Assembly: GCA_044226655.1 (NCBI GenBank)
Contig: JBGAGO010000004.1
Coordinates: 186,001 to 250,000 of the forward strand
DNA length: 64,000 nt
Direction: 5' to 3'
From: JBEVOS01 sp044226655
GTDB taxonomy: Bacteria; Pseudomonadota; Alphaproteobacteria; Caulobacterales; Aquidulcibacteraceae
Numbering within the stretch: the first letter of the stretch is position 1; every line of letters begins with the position of its first letter. The notes below the pieces were generated by a model. That model did no database searches and was not told where the DNA came from. It worked only from the letters and a program-made list of their open reading frames with translations. Below, in pieces: positions 8,160-16,380 of the stretch. The position numbers were made by a program, and so were the translations under genes.

Positions 8160-9437
8160 CTAAATCCTGAGACCGATCGACAGGACGAACCGGTTCGTAA
8201 TGAAACTTCTGTCGCGGTTGGCGCCGTCCGAGTCTTGGTGCTCGTACTGGTACCCGCCGCCCAAAACCACGCGCCGCCCCAGCGCATAGCGAAGGCCGAG
8301 ATCGCCGTAGACGACATCATCGTCCCGCTCGATCCCGCGATATTCCCGGCGCTCGCCCCTGAGGCCGGCCGATAAGATGACGTTGCGCAGCAATTCGTGA
8401 TCGACGCGCACGCCCGCCTGCGAATGCAAAAACGACGCCGCGAAGGCTTCGCCCGAATCCTCGACGCGGCGCACGCCTGTCAAAGTCACGGTGGTCAACT
8501 GCGTGGGAAACCAATCCACGTTAACGTCAACCGCCAGACCCCCGTCATTGCCGAGCGCGGCGTCCTTCCAATCCCGGTTGTAGTAACCAATCGCGACCTG
8601 CCCTCTCGCAAGACGGGTCAAGTCGAAATTCGCACCGACGAGGTAAGTTTGCCCGTTCGAATTGCGATTCCACGGCACGGAGGGGAAAACGAGGTCATAG
8701 TCGGTCTTGTCGAAGCTGCCTTGCACCAAGAGCGCGATGCGCGGCGTCATCGCGATCTCACCGCGCAGGGTGACATAGCTCTCGTCGCGATCGCGATCGT
8801 CCTGCTCGATCACATTGCCGAGCCCGTCGCGCCCATCCTCGAAATCGAACTGCGTGCGCCCGCCGATCACCGACAGGCGAACACGGTTAAATTGCTGCTG
8901 CAGATAACCCGTGACGCTGTTGGTCTGGTAGTGGATCGGCTCGATCGCTGCGGCCGGCGAATCCGGATCGGTGCGCGCTTCCGCGAGATCGGCCACGCCA
9001 AGCCGCACGCCGATCTGCGTGGCGCGGCGCACGTCGAGGCCAATATCCAGATTGGCGTAGCTCGTGCCGATGTCTTCCGATTTGAAATCCTGGTGCCGCT
9101 CGATCTGACCGCCGACCTCGACGCCCAGATGATGGCGCGACCAATGGGAATCGGCGCGGATGCGCGGCTGCGCGATATAGGCCACATCCGAGCGCTCATT
9201 GGTTTCATCGGCGAACACGTTGTCGTTCGAGACGGCCGATACGTCGAGCGCGGGATGGACGTCAAAGCCGCCCCAGCGCAGGCCCAGCGGATCGTATTCG
9301 GGGTGCGCGCGTTCGGCGACGCTCTGATTGGCGCCGCGATCATAGGTGGCCTGTGCGTACGCTATCGGACTTTGCATCACCAGCAGCCCAATCGCCAACG
9401 CCGCGACATGCGGCTTCATCCCCTTCGCTCGGCCCAT
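8160..9437 (-). CDS. Outer-membrane beta-barrel protein of the exopolysaccharide locus (BBP2-like)
   Basis: A 425-residue exported protein: a signal peptide ends near AYAQA (about residue 30), then alternating beta-strand sequence runs to a terminal NRFVLSIGLRI, a hydrophobic C-terminal strand as needed for BAM recognition. Composition and the pattern HPALDVSAVSNDNVFADETN resemble the putative beta-barrel porin 2 family often found beside Wzc/OPX genes. It may act as an outer-membrane anchor or secretion channel for the polysaccharide. AAGGGG lies about 8 nt before the ATG at 9437. The kinase gene starts 42 bp downstream, so the two are probably one transcript. Confidence 0.85.
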   Translation of the reverse strand: MGRAKGMKPHVAALAIGLLVMQSPIAYAQATYDRGANQSVAERAHPEYDPLGLRWGGFDVHPALDVSAVSNDNVFADETNERSDVAYIAQPRIRADSHWSRHHLGVEVGGQIERHQDFKSEDIGTSYANLDIGLDVRRATQIGVRLGVADLAEARTDPDSPAAAIEPIHYQTNSVTGYLQQQFNRVRLSVIGGRTQFDFEDGRDGLGNVIEQDDRDRDESYVTLRGEIAMTPRIALLVQGSFDKTDYDLVFPSVPWNRNSNGQTYLVGANFDLTRLARGQVAIGYYNRDWKDAALGNDGGLAVDVNVDWFPTQLTTVTLTGVRRVEDSGEAFAASFLHSQAGVRVDHELLRNVILSAGLRGERREYRGIERDDDVVYGDLGLRYALGRRVVLGGGYQYEHQDSDGANRDRSFITNRFVLSIGLRI

Positions 9438-9600
9438 CGCTCCGCCCCTTTTGCACCGGCGTCCGCTTGACGCAGATGCTTTTCATCGGCGCACAACCTT
9501 GCCCTTAGGCAAGGCGATGTGTGCCAAAAGGGGAATGCGAAGAGCGCCGGCCGCAACCGCCCAACGCTCACCCCATTTCGCGATGGCCCCCCGGCCAATT

Positions 9601-9645
9601 TTCTTATTAAGAAAGTCTTAATTCCTTAAGCGCGCGCGCTCAAGG
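9601..9645. promoter_or_regulatory. AT-rich palindromes and hairpin between the OPX and beta-barrel genes
   Basis: This short stretch is strikingly AT-rich for the region. It holds a perfect palindrome TTCTTA-T-TAAGAA (9601-9613) and a near-perfect hairpin CCTTAAGCGCG/CGCGCTCAAGG (9624-9645). The hairpin could end the OPX transcript, and the AT-rich palindrome could be a promoter or operator for the beta-barrel gene. No canonical T-run follows the stem on the minus strand. Confidence 0.4.
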
Positions 9646-9693
9646 AACTCAGGTCGCGCACCGCGCGAATTTTCGCGCGCTGTGTCTCTTCGG

Positions 9694-10563
9694 TCAGAAG
9701 AAGCGTTCGCCGATGCGGATCGTGTCGCCGGGCTGAATGACGAGGTTCGGCCGCAGCCGATAAGAATGCTCTTCATCCTCGCCCGCACGTTGAATGAACA
9801 CGCGCGATTGATTGGCGCGGTAGGTGAAGCCCTGCGCCGTCGCGACCGCGTTCAACACGGTCAATCCTGGCGAAAACGCATATTCGCCAGGGCGATTGAC
9901 CTCGCCGAGAATGTAGAAGGCGCCCTTCGCCACGCGGATCGTATCGCCCGGCATCACGATGGCTTCCGGCGTCAGCGCGACCATGACCTCGCTGTCGGAG
10001 CCGGCGCGGCGGATGAACACGCGAGTTTGATCGGCCAGCGGCGTAAAACCGCCCGCCGTCGCGATTGCATTCAACACGCTGAGGCCCGTCGCGTACGGAT
10101 ATTGGTTCGGCCGCGCGACCTCGCCGAGAATGTAATACGGCCTGAAATTGAGGACTTCCGCCGTTACACGCGGCTCGTTCAGGAACTGGCCGCGCTCCAG
10201 CGCGCTTTCGAACGCGCGCTCGAATTGGCGGATGGTCAGCCCCTGCACCGCCACCTCGCCCACCAGCGGCAGCGCCATATGGCCCGTGCCATCGACGATG
10301 AACTCGCCTGAAAGCGCATCTTCCCCGAACACGCTGACGCGCACGCGGTCATTGGGTCCGAGCTGATAATCGCCGTCGCGCACGCCGACGCTCGCCGTCG
10401 CCGGGGGCGCGGCTTGATCCGGCTGCGCGGTGACGGCTGGCGCTTCGGCTGGGGGGGCGGCCTGGGCGGACGACGAGATCGCGGCGAAGCCCGCACCGAA
10501 CAGCGCTAAGACGATGAGGAGAAAACGAAAAATGCGAGACAAATCACCCTCGATTCGCGACAT
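9694..10563 (-). CDS. Polysaccharide export outer-membrane protein (OPX/Wza family)
   Basis: A 289-residue exported protein. A hydrophobic signal sequence (FRFLLIVLALFGAGFA) ends near SSAQA. The polysaccharide export domain follows (DYQLGPNDRVRVSVFGEDAL; VDGTGHMALPLVGEV), then two SLBB repeats beginning PYYILGEVARPNQYPYATGL and AFYILGEVNRPGEYAFSPGL, and a final PGDTIRIGERFF. OPX proteins form the periplasmic and outer-membrane part of the export channel, stacked on Wzc-type proteins. No lipobox cysteine is visible, in contrast to E. coli Wza. A Pro/Ala-rich linker lies between signal and domain. It belongs to the same minus-strand run as the beta-barrel and kinase genes. Confidence 0.95.
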   Translation of the reverse strand: MSRIEGDLSRIFRFLLIVLALFGAGFAAISSSAQAAPPAEAPAVTAQPDQAAPPATASVGVRDGDYQLGPNDRVRVSVFGEDALSGEFIVDGTGHMALPLVGEVAVQGLTIRQFERAFESALERGQFLNEPRVTAEVLNFRPYYILGEVARPNQYPYATGLSVLNAIATAGGFTPLADQTRVFIRRAGSDSEVMVALTPEAIVMPGDTIRVAKGAFYILGEVNRPGEYAFSPGLTVLNAVATAQGFTYRANQSRVFIQRAGEDEEHSYRLRPNLVIQPGDTIRIGERFF

Positions 10564-10631
10564 CCCTCGTGCGCGCCGCTAGCTAACAGAGATGCAAGAG
10601 TTTCGCTACGCCTCCCCGCATAGCGCCGCAG

Positions 10632-11369
10632 TCACGTTGATAAAACCCGAACCTCGCCGCCTTCAAGGCAGACCGCAGACAACCGGCCGGTCATGTAAGC
10701 GCCAGTGTCGACGCAGATTCGCCGCGCGTCTTTATAGACCGCATCGACCGGCGTGTGGCCGTGAACGATGGTGAACGGCCATTTGTGCCGGCTGTCGATA
10801 AACGCGTCGCGGATCTCGAGAAGGTCGCGTTCCTTCTGCGCCTCGAGCGAGCGGCCCGGCCGCAGGCCCGCATGGACGAACACGTAATCGCCGTGCCGCG
10901 TCCAGATTTCGAGATGCGTCAAAAAGTCGAGATGCGCCGCCGGCAGGCGCCGCTTGAGCGCTTCCGACGCCTTGCGCAGCGCCTCGGGGCCGCCCGCCGG
11001 CGCGGGCGCTTCCACGCCATAGGAATAGAGCGTCTCGGCCCCGCCATAAGAAAGCCAGGGCCCGCCGGCTTCCGGCTGCGCGAGGAAATTGAGCAGCGCG
11101 GCTTCGTGATTGCCTTTCAAGAAGCGCGGGCTGAAGCGCGCGTCGGCGGTGAAATCCAACAGCCGATCGAGCACGGCGCAGGAGTCCAGACCGCGATCCA
11201 CGTAATCGCCGAGAAACACCACCGGCACGCGCTCGCCCATAGCTTCAGCATCGGTACGGATTTTGGCGATCAGCGCATCGAGCAGATCGGCGCGGCCGTG
11301 AATATCGCCGACAGCATAGATGCGCCGCCCACGTTCCTGAGCGCGCCGCGCGGCGTCGAGCCGGCTCAT
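10632..11369 (-). CDS. PPP-family metallophosphoesterase (serine/threonine phosphatase-like)
   Basis: A 245-residue protein starting at ATG 11369. It has the calcineurin-like metal motifs in order: GDIHG (in IYAVGDIHGRADLL), GDYVDRG, GNHE (LKGNHEAALL), then HAG (VFVHAGLRPG) and a late HGHTPV. This is the arrangement of PPP-type bacterial Ser/Thr or Tyr phosphatases and related diadenosine hydrolases. The start overlaps the stop of a 40-codon upstream frame (ATGA). Beside a tyrosine-kinase export system, a role in dephosphorylating it or another regulator is plausible but unproven. The longer frame upstream is out-of-family sequence and was not used. Confidence 0.9.
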   Translation of the reverse strand: MSRLDAARRAQERGRRIYAVGDIHGRADLLDALIAKIRTDAEAMGERVPVVFLGDYVDRGLDSCAVLDRLLDFTADARFSPRFLKGNHEAALLNFLAQPEAGGPWLSYGGAETLYSYGVEAPAPAGGPEALRKASEALKRRLPAAHLDFLTHLEIWTRHGDYVFVHAGLRPGRSLEAQKERDLLEIRDAFIDSRHKWPFTIVHGHTPVDAVYKDARRICVDTGAYMTGRLSAVCLEGGEVRVLST

Positions 11370-11488
11370 GCCGGGCTGAGGCGGGCGCCGGACGGTGCGC
11401 CGCGCTCCATCGCCACCGCCCAGCGCATGGGGGCCGTCGCCGCGATCGCAGCGAGCAGGACCCCAATGCCGAGCCAAACGGCGTCCAT
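11366..11488 (-). CDS. Small predicted membrane protein coupled to the phosphatase gene
   Basis: A 40-codon frame, too short for most ORF calling, starting ATG at 11488: MDAVWLGIGVLLAAIAATAP followed by a short polar tail. It encodes one hydrophobic helix and a cytoplasmic end. A GGGGAG sequence lies about 12 nt upstream, and its stop overlaps the phosphatase start as ATGA. The coupling and the coherent membrane helix argue that it is real; its role could be to tether or couple translation of the phosphatase. No homologue can be named. Confidence 0.5.
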   Translation of the reverse strand: MDAVWLGIGVLLAAIAATAPMRWAVAMERGAPSGARLSPA

Positions 11489-11705
11489 CGTTGAGCTGAC
11501 TCCCCTAGGGCCGGCGCGCCCCACTCAATTCGCCGTCCTGAGTCGATGGGCGGCGGCCTAGCGCATTCGAAGGCCCCGGCCAATGCAAGTTTCAGGCTGG
11601 CGGACGCGCGCGCCGCGTTCACCATAATGGCGAAGTGGGCGCCGCAGCAGACTCACAAATGAGCAAGAATTGAGCGCGGCGCCGCTTGAGAGCGCAGATC
11701 GAGGG

Positions 11706-11912
11706 TCAGTGTAACAACCAATTCGCCGCAGCGCCCACAAGCGTAAAGATCAGGCCCCAGCCAAGCGCGCAGTAAATCAGAAGTCCTGATACAATAATCC
11801 AACCCGGATAACGCTCACGCGGCGGGGACGGCGCTGTCTGCGGCCTCTCGTTTAGCGTCTCCGTTGAGAACCGTACCGGTTGAGTCCTGGCGTTTCCTCG
11901 GGATTTCATCAA
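11706..11912 (-). CDS. Small hypothetical membrane protein
   Basis: A 68-residue frame with a polar N-terminus rich in Arg, Pro and Thr (about 1-36) and a hydrophobic segment WIIVSGLLIYCALGWGLIF continuing to the C-terminus. A second Met directly follows the first, so the start may be 11909. The surrounding 350 bp are somewhat less GC-rich than the neighbouring genes. It is transcribed away from the sugar transferase gene. I recognise no family, and the call rests on the plausible membrane topology only. Confidence 0.45.
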   Translation of the reverse strand: MMKSRGNARTQPVRFSTETLNERPQTAPSPPRERYPGWIIVSGLLIYCALGWGLIFTLVGAAANWLLH

Positions 11913-12093
11913 AAGGTCGCTGGCGCACAGCGCGCCTGCCCTCCAAAATGGTTACAATGTCTTAGTGGGGTCTTCGTCACGCCGGCGCCGCTTGCAAAGG
12001 CGTCACGATACGCTTCTCGCGAGAACTTGTTTGCATTGCACAATCGCGCCATGCCTAGTGCTCCGCGCCATTACGTGGCTGGGGTTTATTTAG

Positions 12094-12846
12094 ATGGCGA
12101 TCCGCACCGTCGGCGCGGGGTCGGGATTCCGGCTCCTGTCGCCGAGCCGTCACAACACGCCGATTCGCGTAGGCCGTCCGCGAGAAAAGTCGAGTCGCGT
12201 CACCGATCCGCGGCTGATTTTTCTGGCGCGCAAGGCGAATGGCTTCGTCAAACGCGGCATCGACATCGTGGGCGCCTTGTTCGGCCTCATCTTTCTCTCT
12301 CCCTTTATTCTTACGGTCGCCCTGCTCGTGCGCATGCAGGACGGCGGCCCGATCCTTTACGCCCACCCGCGCGTCGGCCGGCATGGGCGGATCTTCCGGT
12401 GCCTCAAATTCCGCACCATGATCCATGACAACGAAGGCATCCTGAACAAATACCTCGCCGACAATCCCGATGCGGCCGAGGAATGGCGCCTCCACCACAA
12501 GCTGACGAACGACCCGCGCATCACCTGGCTCGGCCGGTTCCTGCGCAAATCCAGCCTCGATGAGCTGCCGCAATTCTGGAACGTGCTGATGGGCGAGATG
12601 AGCCTGGTTGGCCCGCGCCCGATCACGCGCGTCGAACTCGACCGCTACGCCAAGGCGCGGCGTTTCTATCTCCTGGTCCGTCCGGGGATCACGGGGCTGT
12701 GGCAAGTCACCGGCCGATCCGATTCAAGCTATGAATCGCGGATCAAGCTGGACCGCGAATATCTCGAAAACTGGTCCTTCCGGCGCGACATCTGGATCCT
12801 CGTCATGACGATCCCCGCCGTGCTCGCCGCCAAGGGCGCCGTCTAA
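12094..12846 (+). CDS. Initiating sugar transferase (polyprenyl-phosphate hexose-1-phosphate transferase)
   Basis: A 250-residue monotopic phosphoglycosyl transferase. A membrane-entering helix GIDIVGALFGLIFLSPFILT (about 51-70) is followed by the conserved blocks PILYAHPRVGRHGRIFRCLK, FRTM, the catalytic DE pair in SSLDELPQFWNVL, and MSLVGPRP. It transfers a sugar phosphate to undecaprenyl phosphate at the cytoplasmic face, starting repeat-unit assembly for the exopolysaccharide exported by the Wzc/OPX system upstream. In holdfast-type loci the equivalent gene is hfsE. The region before the ATG lacks a strong ribosome-binding site. It is the only glycosyl-transfer enzyme in this locus. Confidence 0.95.
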   Translation: MAIRTVGAGSGFRLLSPSRHNTPIRVGRPREKSSRVTDPRLIFLARKANGFVKRGIDIVGALFGLIFLSPFILTVALLVRMQDGGPILYAHPRVGRHGRIFRCLKFRTMIHDNEGILNKYLADNPDAAEEWRLHHKLTNDPRITWLGRFLRKSSLDELPQFWNVLMGEMSLVGPRPITRVELDRYAKARRFYLLVRPGITGLWQVTGRSDSSYESRIKLDREYLENWSFRRDIWILVMTIPAVLAAKGAV

Positions 12847-12876
12847 CACCCAACAACGTGCAGCAGCGCCGGCATG

Positions 12877-13164
12877 TCAGCGCTTGGCGCGCCCGGCGCC
12901 GCGCGGCATGCCGTTGACCATATCGCTGCGCACATCGAAGCGCGCCGCGCGAATGGCCGGGTGGAAGCCCACGTTCTGCATCGTGATCATCACGTCCATG
13001 CCGCGGTCGCGCCAATAGGCTTCGATCTTGGCCTTCAGCGCCAGGGCGCCGTCACGCGTGCAAAAATCCGACTCGCCGGGCTCAAGCGCCATCGACGCGC
13101 TGGACGAAACCGCGTCGGCATAATCCGCATCATCCCGGGACGACGTGGCGAAAGCAAAGGACAA
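12877..13164 (-). CDS. Hypothetical 95-residue protein
   Basis: A small soluble protein that I do not recognise. The N-terminal third is Ser/Ala/Asp-rich; the remainder has a clear core, ALKAKIEAYWRDRGMDVMIT, then QNVGFHPAIRAARFDVRSDM and a basic tail. The regular alternation of helix and strand and the absence of low complexity support a real gene. It lies 30 bp past the convergent sugar transferase gene and is divergent from the signalling cluster. No signal peptide or membrane segment is visible. Confidence 0.65.
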   Translation of the reverse strand: MSFAFATSSRDDADYADAVSSSASMALEPGESDFCTRDGALALKAKIEAYWRDRGMDVMITMQNVGFHPAIRAARFDVRSDMVNGMPRGAGRAKR

Positions 13165-13282
13165 GGCAAATCTCCGCCGGACGGCTCATTCTGAAGATGG
13201 CGTGGTGTGCCAAAGAACCAGCGGAGGAAAAATTGCACATAAGTTGCAGTTGGCGGCCTAGTCTCCGGAGTCGCTAACCTTC

Positions 13283-13298
13283 TAGTCCGTACGGACTA
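13283..13298. promoter_or_regulatory. 16-bp perfect palindrome upstream of the receiver gene
   Basis: TAGTCCGTACGGACTA reads identically on both strands. It lies in the 206-bp divergent region between the 95-residue gene and the receiver gene, 73 bp before the receiver ATG. This is the form expected of a dimeric operator, for example for a LuxR-type regulator such as the one encoded at 15631. The regulator is not established. Confidence 0.5.
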
Positions 13299-13370
13299 AG
13301 CCGCCATTTAGGCTCGCCACCCTCCTTGAAGCGTGGTGATTTGTTCCAGGAATTCTCCTGGAAATCAGCC

Positions 13371-13730
13371 ATGTCGTCGCCGCCTCTCGTGGGAATTCTT
13401 GAAGACGACGGGCCATCGGCCGACGCGCTGTCCCTCATCATCAGCGATTGCGGCGCGGATTCCGTTCATGCCCTGACCGCCGCCGACGTGCTTGCGCTCG
13501 CATCCGAGCGCCGTCTCTCGCACCTGATCGCGGATTTCAATTTGGGCGATGTTCCCAACGGCGTCGACGCCGCGCGCGAATTGCTGGCCGCCTGCCCGGA
13601 CCTGCGCGTGCTGATTCTGACCGGAACCTTTCACAAGCGCGGCGAAGTCGCCGCCGCCGCCGCCGGTTTCGACATGATGCTCAAGCCCGCGCGCGCCGAA
13701 GCCATCGAAGCTTGGATTTACGCCCGCTAG
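13371..13730 (+). CDS. Stand-alone response regulator receiver domain
   Basis: A 119-residue CheY-like receiver with no output domain. Acidic residues are present early (GILEDDGPSA), the phospho-acceptor is D55 in LIADFNLGD, the conserved Thr is in VLILTGTF, and the Lys in MMLKPARA. ATG 13371 is chosen because the upstream TTG at 13326 would add a 15-residue extension that precedes the first receiver strand. It ends 42 bp before a hybrid histidine kinase gene in the same direction, so it probably works with it as a phosphate acceptor or sink. Confidence 0.88.
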   Translation: MSSPPLVGILEDDGPSADALSLIISDCGADSVHALTAADVLALASERRLSHLIADFNLGDVPNGVDAARELLAACPDLRVLILTGTFHKRGEVAAAAAGFDMMLKPARAEAIEAWIYAR

Positions 13731-13772
13731 CCGCTTGCCGGGGCGTCCGCGCTCGGTCACAGCTAATGCGCC

Positions 13773-15653
13773 ATGCCGAACCGCCTCCAAGCGCGGCGCA
13801 AGCGCGCAAGCGCCATCCTGATCGCGGGCGCGGTCGCCATCGCGGCCACCATGGGCGTGCTCATCGCGATCTTCATCACCAGCCAGGCCGCAAGCGCGCG
13901 CCTGCTGGCGCGGGTGGAAAGCGCGCGCGCCGATTCGCACGCGGCGTTCGCCGTGCTGGAAGCGGTGAGCGGCGTTGAAACGCGCTATCGCGGCGTGCTC
14001 ACCAGTACGGACGCGCGCGCGCAAACCAGGTTTGATGAAGCGGTTTCTGAAACGGCGACGGCGCTCGATTGGTTCAAGAGCCGCGCCGACGCCGATCCCG
14101 CGCTGACCGCGAGCGGCGCGGCGGCCATCGCGCGCGTGCGTGAACGTGTCGATTATTGCGCCCAGGTCGTCACGCTCGCCCATGCCGGGCGGGTACAGGA
14201 GGTGCGCGCCATGATTTTGAGCGCGCGCACCTCGGAGACCTCCTCCGCCGCGCGCACGGCGCTGTTCGATTTCGTCGAAGCCGCCGAAGAACGCTCGACG
14301 AACCTGACGCGCCAGGCGCTGGAGCAGCGTTCGGTGTCGGATCGGCTCGCCCTGGCGCTCGCCTTGGTCGCGGCCGCCGCTTGCGCCGTGACCGGCTGGG
14401 CCGTCGTGCGGGAGCGGCGCTCCTGGGCGAGCGCCTATCGGCTGAGCGAAGAGGCCAACGCCGCCCTGACGCGCGCCAACGCGGAAGCGCGCGCCTCGGA
14501 CGCCGCCAAGACGCGCTTCCTGGCCGTCGCCAGCCATGACCTGCGCCAGCCTTTGCATGCGCTCTCGCTCTATCTCAGCGCGCTGCGGCGGCGCGTCTCG
14601 TCACAGGAATTGCTGCGCATCGTCGGCAACATGGAGCGCGCGACCGAGAGCATGACGCACATGTTCGCCTCGCTGCTCGATCTCGCGCGCATCCAATCCG
14701 GAATCGTCAATTCGCGCATTGAAGCGTTTCCGCTGCAGGCGAATTTCGAGCGCATCGCCGCCGAGTTCGCGCCGCAGCCGGTCGAGGTCGATCCCACGAC
14801 GCTGGCGATCCGCGCCGACATGCGCGCGCTCGACGGCATTTTGCGTAATCTGGTGTCGAACGCGCTCAAGCACGGCGGCGGATGGGCTCGCATCGAAGCG
14901 CGTGTGCAGCAGGACAAAGTGCTGGTCTGCGTCGTCGATAAAGGCCCGGGCATCCCGCCCGACAAGGTCAACGACATCTTCGAAGAATTCACGCGGCTGG
15001 ACGGCAGCAAATCGGAGGGCCTCGGCATCGGCCTCACCATCGTCAAGCGCACGGCTGAACGGCTCGGCTACAAAGTGGTGGTCGAATCGACGCCCGGCCA
15101 AGGCGCGCTGTTCGGCGTGCTCGCGCCGCTGGCGCGCGCCGCCGAAGGCGAGAGCGCAGCGGAGGCGAACGTGGCCTTGCCGCCCAACGTGCTGCAGGGC
15201 GTGCGCGTCATCGTGATCGATGACGAGCCCCTGCCGCTGAGCGCGAGCACGCAAATCCTGCGCGACGCCGGCGCCGAAGCGGAGCCCGCGAGCAGCGTCG
15301 CCGCGCTCGACAGCCTGCTCGACAAGGCGGCCTTCCCCGATGTGCTGGTGATGGATTTGCGGCTCGACGGCAAATTGGCGGGCGTCGCGGCGGCGCGGGC
15401 GGCGCGGGCGCGCTCGCCCTATGCGATGGCGGCCATCATCGTGACGGGCGACACCGCGCCCGAGACGCTGCAATTTCTGCAGGAATCCGGATTCTCATGG
15501 CTCACCAAGCCTGTCTCGCCAACCGAGTTGACGGGCGCCGTCGCGATCGCGGCGAGCATGGCGTGGGGACCGTTGGCGAGCGGCGCGTTCAACGTGCTGG
15601 AGGGCCGGCTGCCGCCGCGCCCGCGCGATCTCAGTTCGCCGCGCTTAGTTTGA
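13773..15653 (+). CDS. Hybrid sensor histidine kinase/response regulator
   Basis: A 626-residue protein. TM1 is at about 14-36, a periplasmic helical sensor of CHASE3-like appearance follows (about 37-190), and TM2 at about 192-212. The dimerisation/phospho-acceptor domain has H255 in AVASHDLRQPLHAL. The ATPase domain shows NLVSNALKHGG, VDKGPGIPPDK and GLGIGLTIVKRT. A C-terminal receiver (about 485-600) has VIVIDDEPLPL, the acceptor Asp in VLVMDLRLDG and a Lys in SWLTKPVSP. Phosphate probably passes to the stand-alone receiver or the LuxR-type regulator at 15631, with which it converges and overlaps by 23 bp. The signal is unknown. Confidence 0.95.
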   Translation: MPNRLQARRKRASAILIAGAVAIAATMGVLIAIFITSQAASARLLARVESARADSHAAFAVLEAVSGVETRYRGVLTSTDARAQTRFDEAVSETATALDWFKSRADADPALTASGAAAIARVRERVDYCAQVVTLAHAGRVQEVRAMILSARTSETSSAARTALFDFVEAAEERSTNLTRQALEQRSVSDRLALALALVAAAACAVTGWAVVRERRSWASAYRLSEEANAALTRANAEARASDAAKTRFLAVASHDLRQPLHALSLYLSALRRRVSSQELLRIVGNMERATESMTHMFASLLDLARIQSGIVNSRIEAFPLQANFERIAAEFAPQPVEVDPTTLAIRADMRALDGILRNLVSNALKHGGGWARIEARVQQDKVLVCVVDKGPGIPPDKVNDIFEEFTRLDGSKSEGLGIGLTIVKRTAERLGYKVVVESTPGQGALFGVLAPLARAAEGESAAEANVALPPNVLQGVRVIVIDDEPLPLSASTQILRDAGAEAEPASSVAALDSLLDKAAFPDVLVMDLRLDGKLAGVAAARAARARSPYAMAAIIVTGDTAPETLQFLQESGFSWLTKPVSPTELTGAVAIAASMAWGPLASGAFNVLEGRLPPRPRDLSSPRLV

Positions 15654-16272
15654 CGATCGCCTCTGCGCGCGTGCGCACGCCGAGCTGGCGGTAGATCGCC
15701 GCCAGGTGAATCTTCACCGTGCCTTCGGCGATGTTGAGCGCGCGCGCAATCTCTTTCGACGAGCGCCCGCGGCGCAGTTCGGAAATCACGTCCCGCTGGC
15801 GCTGCGTGAAATGCATGCCGTCGACAGCCGGAGAACTGGCCGCGCCCGGATCGCGTCCCGCGCCGGCGTCACGGCGGCCGAGCGAAGCGGGCACATAAAT
15901 GCCGCCCGCCAGGACCTGCCTGATGGCGTCGGCCAATTGCACATTGTTCAATGACTTCGGAATGTAGCCGTGCACGCCGACTTGGAGCGCCGCGAGAATG
16001 TCGGCCCGCTCCTCCCACGCCGAAACGACGGCGATGCGCGAATCGGGAAAGCCATCGATCAGCGCCGTCAGCGATTCCACGCCCGCCATGCCCGGCATGC
16101 GCAGATCGACCAGGATGAGATCGACGCGCTCCTGCTCGCTTAGCTTTTCAATGGCCTCATCCAAAGTGCCGGTTTCGATAACGCGATCAATGCCGAGCGC
16201 ATCCAGCAGAAGGAGTTTCAATCCATCCCGGAACAGCTCGTGATCGTCGGCGATGAGTGCTGTCGAGGCCAT
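15631..16272 (-). CDS. NarL/FixJ-type response regulator with LuxR DNA-binding domain
   Basis: A 213-residue regulator. The N-terminal receiver has D9/D10 (TALIADDHELF), the phospho-acceptor D56 in LILVDLRMPGM, Ser/Thr in VVSAWEE and Lys in YIPKSLNN. The C-terminal LuxR helix-turn-helix reads FTQRQRDVISELRRGRSSKE, then IARALNIAEGTVKIHLAAIY. A linker rich in Gly/Ala separates them. It is convergent with the hybrid kinase gene and is the likely transcriptional output of that cluster, though a direct partnership is inferred from position only. Confidence 0.93.
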   Translation of the reverse strand: MASTALIADDHELFRDGLKLLLLDALGIDRVIETGTLDEAIEKLSEQERVDLILVDLRMPGMAGVESLTALIDGFPDSRIAVVSAWEERADILAALQVGVHGYIPKSLNNVQLADAIRQVLAGGIYVPASLGRRDAGAGRDPGAASSPAVDGMHFTQRQRDVISELRRGRSSKEIARALNIAEGTVKIHLAAIYRQLGVRTRAEAIVKLSAAN

Positions 16273-16380
16273 GGGCGCGCGACTCTGCCTTTACCAATCT
16301 GTCGTCAATCATGGGACGGACTGCGCAGGTACTCAACAGATAAGTACTAGGATTGGTTCGCATCTCGTGCTGGATTTGCT

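Noticed and set aside
15653..16380. A second copy of the 13283 palindrome before the LuxR-type regulator
   Set aside because: Only a partial similarity (CTAGTACTTATC on the minus strand, near 16350) exists; the match is too weak to call a shared operator.
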